In this document: positions 7,759 through 12,972 of the stretch, piece by piece | Numbering within the stretch: the first letter of the stretch is position 1 | Layout of the letters: every line of letters starts with the position of its first letter | DNA from: an uncultured Labedella sp. | Lineage (GTDB): Bacteria > Actinomycetota > Actinomycetes > Actinomycetales > Microbacteriaceae | DNA: 14,550 nucleotides | Assembly (NCBI GenBank): GCA_934636065.1 | Contig: CAKTZW010000014.1 | Span: 1 to 14,550, forward strand | Direction: 5' to 3' | The notes under the pieces: generated by a model | Seen by the model: only the letters and a program-made list of their open reading frames with translations | Told to the model about the DNA's origin: nothing | Databases searched by the model: none | Translations under genes and position numbers: made by a program

Positions 7759-7764
7759 GGAGGT
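7759..7764 (+). promoter_or_regulatory. Strong ribosome binding site pointing to an ATT start
   Basis: GGAGGT lies 6 bases before ATT at 7771. No ATG, GTG, TTG or CTG occurs in the regulator frame between the upstream stop (7753-7755) and the ATG at 7819, and no comparable site precedes that ATG. Confidence 0.6.
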
Positions 7765-7770
7765 CCCGCC

Positions 7771-8766
7771 ATTCCCCGCCCTCTCTCCGATAACCGCCGA
7801 TCGGCCGACGCTGAGCAGATGCTGCGCGTCGCGCGGTCCTACTATCTCGACGACGTCTCGAAGGTCGCGATCGCCGAACGGGAGGGGTTGAGCCGCTGGC
7901 AGGTCGCCCGCATGCTCAGTGAAGCTCGGCAGCTCGGTCTCGTGCGCATCTCCGTCGGAGACCCGGCCGACACCTCTCGTACCCTCGCCGACGCGGTCAC
8001 GGCGGCGCTCGGCGTGACCGAGACCATCGTCGTCGGGCGCTCCCGCCGCCTGGGACTCGAGCCCTCGCTCGACTCCATCGGATCCGCGCTCGCCGGTTTC
8101 CTCGCCCGAACCGTGCACGAGGGCGACGCCGTCGGGTTCACCTGGAGCCGCGCGATCGAGGCGATGATGACGCACCTGACCGATCTGGCGCCCTGTGACG
8201 TCGTGCAACTCGCCGGCGCGGTCACGCTCACGGGCGATCGGCTCGGCTCCGTCGAGATCATCCGGCAGGTCGCGCGGCTGTCGCGTGGCACCGCCTACCC
8301 GATCTACGCGCCGATCGTCGTGGACAGCGCCGCCACTCGGCGCTCCCTCGAGGCCCAGCCCGAGATCGCGGCGTGCCTCGAGCGCGCCGTCCGCCTCGAT
8401 CTCGCCGTCGTCTCGGTGGGCACCTGGTCCACGGACGGGTCGGCGCTCTACGGACTCGTGCCTCCGACGCTCGCCGACGAGATCTCGCGAGCCGGAGCGG
8501 TCGGCGAGATCACGGGGCGGGTCTTCAGTTCCGACGGTCGGCTCGTGAGCGCCGAGTTCGACGGCCGGGTGATCGGCATCAGTGCCGCACAACTGCGCTC
8601 CGTCCCCCACATCGTGGCGACGAGCTACGGCCCGCACCGTGCCGACGCGACGATCGCGGCGGCCCGAGCGGGATACGCCCACACCCTCATCATCGATGCC
8701 CCGCTCGCAGAGGCGATCCTCGACCGCGTCGACGATCGCGTGCCGAGCCGAACCCCCGCGTCGTGA
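7771..8766 (+). CDS. SorC/DeoR-family sugar-binding transcriptional regulator
   Basis: A 331-residue regulator if it starts at the ATT codon 7771; 315 residues from the ATG at 7819. The N-terminal helix-turn-helix reads MLRVARSYYLDDVSKVAIAEREGLSRWQVARML (quoted in part: VAIAEREGLSRWQVARML), the standard SorC head. The remainder is the sugar-phosphate-binding domain, with ETIVVG, DAVGFTWSRAIEAM, VVQLAGAV, YPIYAP and the late GRVFSSDGR segment. I favour ATT because GGAGGT sits 6 bases before it and the extra residues PRPLSDNRRSADAEQ run smoothly into the first helix. SorC proteins respond to phosphorylated sugars or polyols, and here would control the FGE operon and the divergent symporter-sulfatase-dehydrogenase operon. 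Its TGA overlaps an in-frame GTG of the FGE frame (8763). Confidence 0.9.
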   Translation: MPRPLSDNRRSADAEQMLRVARSYYLDDVSKVAIAEREGLSRWQVARMLSEARQLGLVRISVGDPADTSRTLADAVTAALGVTETIVVGRSRRLGLEPSLDSIGSALAGFLARTVHEGDAVGFTWSRAIEAMMTHLTDLAPCDVVQLAGAVTLTGDRLGSVEIIRQVARLSRGTAYPIYAPIVVDSAATRRSLEAQPEIAACLERAVRLDLAVVSVGTWSTDGSALYGLVPPTLADEISRAGAVGEITGRVFSSDGRLVSAEFDGRVIGISAAQLRSVPHIVATSYGPHRADATIAAARAGYAHTLIIDAPLAEAILDRVDDRVPSRTPAS

Positions 8767-8769
8767 CCG

Positions 8770-8775
8770 AAGGAG
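8770..8775 (+). promoter_or_regulatory. Ribosome binding site deciding the FGE TTG start
   Basis: AAGGAG is spaced 5 bases from TTG at 8781. The alternative GTG at 8763 overlaps the regulator stop but has no Shine-Dalgarno sequence. Confidence 0.6.
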
Positions 8776-8780
8776 ACGCC

Positions 8781-9941
8781 TTGCAGACGAACGATGGATC
8801 CGGCGACCTCCCCCTGAGCGACCCGCCCGAGCTCGGCCCGGTGCACAACGCGGAGCACGCGGCGGAGCCGGGGCGGGGCGGCGAGCACCCCCTGCCGGAC
8901 TGCTGCGCGCCGACGGGACGCGCGGCTTTCCTCGCCGCGCCGCCGCCGGCCGGGATGCCCACGCTCTCCGTGACGGCGGCACCGGCGCGTCACCGCGTCG
9001 AGCAGGCGCTCGTCCCCGCCCAGACGTTCCGCATGGGCGACTCCCGCGGTGACGAGAATCGCGGCGACGGGGAGACTCCCGTCCACGAGGTGACTCTCGA
9101 CGCGTTCTCGATCGACGCCACGAGCGTCACGAACGACGACTTCGCGCGCTTCGTCGAGGGCACCGGCTACCGCACCGAGGCTGAGACGTGGGGCTTCTCC
9201 GCCGTCTTCCACCTGGCCATGGCCGCACCGGTGGAGGACGTCATGGGAGCGCCGCCCGGGACGCCGTGGTGGCGCGGCGTCAAGGGCGCCGACTGGCGAC
9301 ACCCGGGCGGGCGGGACTCCGACATCGAGGGCCTCGGCGACCACCCGGTCGTGCACGTCAGCTGGAACGACGCGATCGCGTACTGCGCGTGGGCCGGTCG
9401 GTCGCTTCCGACCGAGGCGCAGTGGGAGGCCGCGTCACGCGGCGGTCTCGACGGTGCCCGCTTCCCGTGGGGCGACGACCCGCACGGCGACCCGAGCGTC
9501 ACCGCGCCCACCACACGGCCGCGCCCCGGCGAGCCGTGGCGCCTGAACATCTGGCAGGGCACCTTCCCCACCGAGAACACGCTCGACGACGGCTTCCTCA
9601 CGACAGCGCCCGTCCGCACCTTCGAGCCCAACGCGTACGGCCTCTGGCAGACGATCGGCAACGTCTGGGAGTGGTGCGCCGACTGGTGGCACCCGGGCTA
9701 CTACGCCGTCGCGCCGCTCATCGATCCGCGCGGTCCCGAGCGCGGTCAGGTGCGCGTCATGCGCGGCGGCTCGTACCTGTGTCACGACTCGTACTGCAAT
9801 CGCTATCGCAACGCCGCGCGGTCCTCGAACACGCCGGACTCCTCGATGGGCAACGGCGGATTCCGCACCGTCGAGCGCCGGAACGGCGACGACACCCTCC
9901 CGGGTTCACCCGCGGCCGGCACCGGATCGGTCGCCTCGTGA
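8781..9941 (+). CDS. Formylglycine-generating enzyme (aerobic sulfatase maturase)
   Basis: A 386-residue FGE of the SUMF1 family. It is a copper-dependent oxidase that uses O2 to turn the Cys of CxPxR motifs into formylglycine. The catalytic pair is plain in GGSYLCHDSYCNRYR: Cys334 and Cys339, followed by AARSSNTPDSS and GGFR. Other family blocks are FRMGD, WWRGVKGADWRHPGG, HPVVHVSWNDAIAYCAWAG, LPTEAQWE, NIWQG and GNVWEWCADWW. The N-terminal 70 residues are a Pro/Ala/Gly-rich extension with a vicinal cysteine pair, DCCAPTGR (Cys41-Cys42). No signal peptide is seen. I chose the TTG start because of AAGGAG at 8770. It sits between the SorC gene and two DUF202 genes, overlapping the first by GTGA. 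It would activate both sulfatases in this window and perhaps others elsewhere in the genome. Confidence 0.96.
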   Translation: MQTNDGSGDLPLSDPPELGPVHNAEHAAEPGRGGEHPLPDCCAPTGRAAFLAAPPPAGMPTLSVTAAPARHRVEQALVPAQTFRMGDSRGDENRGDGETPVHEVTLDAFSIDATSVTNDDFARFVEGTGYRTEAETWGFSAVFHLAMAAPVEDVMGAPPGTPWWRGVKGADWRHPGGRDSDIEGLGDHPVVHVSWNDAIAYCAWAGRSLPTEAQWEAASRGGLDGARFPWGDDPHGDPSVTAPTTRPRPGEPWRLNIWQGTFPTENTLDDGFLTTAPVRTFEPNAYGLWQTIGNVWEWCADWWHPGYYAVAPLIDPRGPERGQVRVMRGGSYLCHDSYCNRYRNAARSSNTPDSSMGNGGFRTVERRNGDDTLPGSPAAGTGSVAS

Positions 9942-10306
9942 GCGGCCGCGACCGGCGGTTCCCGCAGAGCGTCTACCGTCACGGCTCGGAGCCGGACGCG
10001 CGATTCACGCTCGCGAACGAGCGCACGTTCCTCGCGTGGATCCGCACCTCGCTCGCGCTGCTCGCGGGCGGCGTCGCACTCGAGACCCTGGGCCTCGGGC
10101 TGCACCCCGGGTTCCGGCTGTCGGCGTCGGTCCTCCTCATCGTCACCGGCATCGTGACGCCGATCCAGGCATGGCTCGGCTGGACGCGATCGGAGCGCGC
10201 GCTCCGACTGGACACGCCGCTGCCGTCCGCGAACCTCGCGCTACCGCTCGGGATCGCCGTGCTCGTCGTGGGCGTGCTCGTGCTCCTGGGCGTCGTCCTC
10301 GCGTGA
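9938..10306 (+). CDS. DUF202 membrane protein, YidH-like
   Basis: A 122-residue inner membrane protein of the DUF202 family. The family signature PDARFTLANERTFLAWIRTSLAL (residues 19-41, quoted in part: RFTLANERTFLAWIRT) closely matches E. coli YidH as I remember it. Three hydrophobic helices are visible, at about 31-52, 60-81 and 100-121, with a basic loop WTRSERALRLD between the second and third. The GTG start overlaps the FGE stop as GTGA, so it is translationally coupled to the maturase. The molecular function of DUF202 is not established. Its genetic tie to a sulfatase maturase suggests a supporting role in sulfatase activation or in handling the released sulfate, but that is inference. 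Confidence 0.88.
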   Translation: MSGRDRRFPQSVYRHGSEPDARFTLANERTFLAWIRTSLALLAGGVALETLGLGLHPGFRLSASVLLIVTGIVTPIQAWLGWTRSERALRLDTPLPSANLALPLGIAVLVVGVLVLLGVVLA

Positions 10307-10686
10307 GCGGCGGCGACGGGCGAGACGGGGAGGCGGACGAGCGCGGCGCGCGCCCGTTCGACGTCGGCCTCCAGCCCGAGCGGACGGCGCTCGCGTGGCG
10401 CCGCACGGCGCTCGCGCTCGTGGTCGCCGCGGTCGTCGGCATCCGGGTCCTGCCGACTCTGCTCGGGGCGTGGGCGGTCGTGCCCGCCGGAGCCGGGGTC
10501 GTCCTCGCGGTCGTGGTGCTCGTCGCCTCCCACCGCCGCTACCGCGAGCAGCACGTGCGGCTCACGACAGCCGATTCCGACCGCATCGCGCTGCCTGACG
10601 GCGCCCTCCCGGCGCTCGTCGCCGCAGCGACGGTGTGCGGCGGTGTCGCGTGCGCGGTCGTCGTCGTCACGGTCGCGCTGCACTGA
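10303..10686 (+). CDS. DUF202 membrane protein, YidG-like
   Basis: A 127-residue DUF202 protein with the divergent signature DVGLQPERTALAWRRTALAL (residues 20-39), matching the E. coli YidG form (GLQPERTxLAW) rather than the YidH form. The N-terminus (1-19) is charged and hydrophilic. Three hydrophobic segments lie at about 33-50, 52-76 and 102-125, with a basic stretch SHRRYREQHVR after the second. The GTG start overlaps the preceding stop as GTGA. The two DUF202 genes are therefore a coupled pair of unlike paralogues and probably form a hetero-oligomer. It is the last gene of the SorC-FGE operon; I see no T-run terminator after it. Family call firm, function unknown. Confidence 0.86.
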   Translation: MSGGDGRDGEADERGARPFDVGLQPERTALAWRRTALALVVAAVVGIRVLPTLLGAWAVVPAGAGVVLAVVVLVASHRRYREQHVRLTTADSDRIALPDGALPALVAAATVCGGVACAVVVVTVALH

Positions 10687-10773
10687 GCCGGGACTCCGTC
10701 CGCCCTTACACGCTACGTCGCCGAGGCGTCGCGTCAATGATCGGGCGCGCCGGGCGCGCTCACCCTTGCCTCG

Positions 10774-10823
10774 CTTCGACAGGCTCAGCAACCGCATGTG
10801 GACGCCTCCTGAGCCCGTCGAAG
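10774..10823. repeat. Intergenic inverted repeat (possible dispersed element or bidirectional terminator)
   Basis: CTTCGACAGGCTCAG (10774-10788) and CTGAGCCCGTCGAAG (10809-10823) are complementary at 14 of 15 positions around a 20-base loop. It lies between two convergent transcription units, the DUF202 operon end and the tetR gene end. No T-tract follows on either side. From memory, sequences of this CTTCGACAGGCTCAG type recur between genes in Microbacteriaceae genomes; only one copy is seen in this window. It could fold as an RNA hairpin and slow transcription from both sides. Confidence 0.6.
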
Positions 10824-10878
10824 GGCTTCGCTTGGCACGAGGTCTCGACTGGGCCTCTCCAGCCGTGGGTGTACGCGT

Positions 10879-11547
10879 TCAGGTCTCCGGTCGGCTGGCC
10901 AGCATCCCGGCGAGGAAGGTTTCGAAGATCAGGTCTCCCAGTGCGGCTGTGTCGTATTCGACCTTCGCCTCGAGGCTGGCGGCAATGAGTGGGAATCGCG
11001 TCGGGGAGAGCGACCGGAGTGCTCGGTCGTATGACGCTTGATCGGAGTCTCGTTGCTGGGCTGTTTCGAGCAGGTAGCTCGCGTGAGCGGCCGCGGCGGC
11101 GAGCATGAGATCGGAGAAGGCTCGTTGATAACGCGCGGCCGTCTCGGTATCGAAACCGATCTCGTTGAGGGCCCACAGAATCCGCTCGATGAGCTGCGCG
11201 ACGTTCTCTCCCGCGATGAAGCGCGCCGCGACGCGCGCTCCCACGTGCGCGTGACGCGCGAAGGCATCGAACGTCGCCCACCACAGCCTGCGGAGCAGGT
11301 CCTCGGCATCGGCTATGCCGTCCGTCTGTTCCACGACCGTCTTCATCATGGCGTCGGCGAGTTCGATGAGCAGGTCGTCCTGGTCGGCGAAGTGGCGCCA
11401 GATGGAGGACCGATCGACGGAGAGGGCTCGACCGATCGCCTGGCCGGTGGGGAACTCCCCGCCATCGCCTCGAGTGGTGTCCGACAGATCAAGCGCGGTG
11501 GCGACGATCAGCCCTCGACTGAGTCGGGCGGCGGTGCGAGGGGCCAT
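10879..11547 (-). CDS. TetR-family transcriptional regulator
   Basis: A 222-residue TetR-type regulator. The helix-turn-helix is about residues 34-60: TGQAIGRALSVDRSSIWRHF followed by ADQDDLL, the usual YRHF-x-x-K/QDDLL ending. The C-terminal 150 residues are helical and ligand-binding, with no identifiable specificity. The ATG at 11547 has no clear Shine-Dalgarno sequence. A TAGAGT hexamer (minus strand, 11554-11559) ends 6 bases before it, with AAGACA 19 bases further upstream, so the mRNA may be leaderless. It is divergent from an MFS transporter, with a palindrome between the two, so it probably represses the MFS-amidohydrolase operon and perhaps itself. It ends close to the inverted repeat at 10774. 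Confidence 0.88.
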   Translation of the reverse strand: MAPRTAARLSRGLIVATALDLSDTTRGDGGEFPTGQAIGRALSVDRSSIWRHFADQDDLLIELADAMMKTVVEQTDGIADAEDLLRRLWWATFDAFARHAHVGARVAARFIAGENVAQLIERILWALNEIGFDTETAARYQRAFSDLMLAAAAAHASYLLETAQQRDSDQASYDRALRSLSPTRFPLIAASLEAKVEYDTAALGDLIFETFLAGMLASRPET

Positions 11548-11590
11548 CGGTTCACTCTAGCGCTGGTCCGCCGGAGCCTGTCTTAAACAC

Positions 11591-11619
11591 CGTTGCTGTC
11601 ATCAATGATGACAGCAACG
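11591..11619. promoter_or_regulatory. Palindromic operator, probably for the TetR regulator
   Basis: A perfect inverted repeat with 13-base arms (CGTTGCTGTCATC and its complement) around a 3-base AAT centre. It is set in an unusually AT-rich patch between tetR and the divergent MFS gene. Length and symmetry suit a TetR dimer or pair of dimers. I could not place a convincing promoter for the MFS gene. A terminator role is unlikely, since the site lies between the 5' ends of two divergent genes. Confidence 0.75.
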
Positions 11620-11745
11620 TTTATTTTGCATTTCGGGGCCGTAAACTCATCGCCTTTTTCGTTGTCCGTCCCGGTGCCGACTCATACGCTCGCATCGATC
11701 AGAGCGCCGCAGCCTGGGCTCTGCTACGTACCCGAGGAGACTCCG

Positions 11746-12972
11746 ATGTCCGATTCCACACGTATAACCGCTCCGCCCGCGCAGAAGGGAGTCGGCCTCC
11801 TGGGGGCTGAACCACGTCATCTCGTCGGCCTCCTCTCCACGTGGGTCATCGCCCTGCTGCCGGCGAATCTCGTTCCGGCCATCATCGGAGGGCTGGTGGG
11901 TGAGCTCGGTGTTCCTGTCGCTCTTGCGGGCGCGATAGCGACTGCCATGACCTTGATGAACGCGCTCGGCGTTCTCGCGATGCGACCGCTCGTTTCTCGA
12001 GGGCACCGTGTCATGGTGGCGCGAGCGGGGGTGGCGGTGATGGCTCTTCCTCTGCTGGCGGCGGCGTCCGTGATGTCGATTCCGGTGGTCCTCGGTGCCC
12101 TCGTCATCGCAGGGTTGGGGTCGGGAATCCTGATCTCGGCGGCGACCGCGTCGGTCGCTGCGACCCAGAATCCGGATCGCGCCACCGCTGTCGTGAGTGT
12201 CGTCAACCGAGTGATCATCGCGCTGTCGTTCCTGCTGCTGCCTCTCGTCGGTGGCGGTCTGCGCACCATCCTGTTGATGCTGGTCGGATTCGCTGCACTC
12301 GCGTTCGTGGGGAGCGCCTGGCTGGCGATTCGGGAGGCGCCTGCGACGGAGCTCGCGGCCGCCACGGGGTTGCCCGATACGGCATCCGGTAGCCGCGCCT
12401 CGGCCTGGGCTCTGGCGATCAGCTTCGCCGTCTGGACCGTTTCCGAGGAGGGGATCTACAGCGTTGTGTCCCTGCTGATGATGATCAACCTTCCGCGACT
12501 CACCGAAGACGGCTCGTACGTGTTCTTCGCTGCGGGTGCCTTCGCCGGGATCCTCGGAGCACTCAGTGCGCCTGTCCTCCTTCGCCTTGTCGACCGCCCG
12601 ATCGGCATCGGAGCACTGCTTGTCCTCAGCATCGTCTCCAAGCTGGGCATGGTGACGGCAGTCGCCGAGGGCCTCTTCCTCACCGCAGTGATCCTGTGGG
12701 GATTCGCGTTCGGTGCCATGATCCCGCTCGTCTTCGGGCTCGCCGCCAAACTGAGCCGCACCGGTAGCGCCAATGTCCTCGTCAATGGCGTCTACGTGAT
12801 CGGTGTTGCACTCGGGCCCCTCGTCGCGACGCAGGTGATGGAGCAGCTCGGGGTTCCGGGACTGGGAACGGTCATGACCGTGATCGGAGTCATGGCTGGT
12901 CTTGCACTGGTCATCATCGCCGCTCGTTCTCGACGCATCATCGACGAGGTCTGGAGGGAGCGCACGCGATGA
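11746..12972 (+). CDS. MFS transporter
   Basis: A 408-residue major facilitator superfamily permease. About twelve hydrophobic helices are visible, beginning at HLVGLLSTWVIALLPANLVP (about residues 27-46). The loop 2-3 motif is degenerate (RPLVSRGHRVMVARAG). A central hydrophilic stretch (REAPATELAAATGLPDTASGSR) separates the halves. I chose the ATG at 11746 because GAGGAG lies 6 bases upstream; the frame is open back to a TTG at 11593, but that part crosses the operator palindrome and is not protein-like. The stop overlaps the amidohydrolase ATG as ATGA, so the two are coupled and the transporter probably imports the hydrolase substrate. Codon use is less GC-biased than in the sulfatase region. 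Substrate unknown. Confidence 0.9.
   Translation: MSDSTRITAPPAQKGVGLLGAEPRHLVGLLSTWVIALLPANLVPAIIGGLVGELGVPVALAGAIATAMTLMNALGVLAMRPLVSRGHRVMVARAGVAVMALPLLAAASVMSIPVVLGALVIAGLGSGILISAATASVAATQNPDRATAVVSVVNRVIIALSFLLLPLVGGGLRTILLMLVGFAALAFVGSAWLAIREAPATELAAATGLPDTASGSRASAWALAISFAVWTVSEEGIYSVVSLLMMINLPRLTEDGSYVFFAAGAFAGILGALSAPVLLRLVDRPIGIGALLVLSIVSKLGMVTAVAEGLFLTAVILWGFAFGAMIPLVFGLAAKLSRTGSANVLVNGVYVIGVALGPLVATQVMEQLGVPGLGTVMTVIGVMAGLALVIIAARSRRIIDEVWRERTR

Noticed and set aside
7702..8982. A 426-codon minus-strand frame opposite the SorC regulator.
   Set aside because: Arg/Gly/Asp-rich, no motifs, crosses the divergent promoter and the regulator-FGE junction.
11593..11745. Upstream extension of the MFS gene to a TTG at 11593.
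   Set aside because: It would encode the operator palindrome itself, has no ribosome binding site, and the ATG at 11746 has GAGGAG at ideal spacing.
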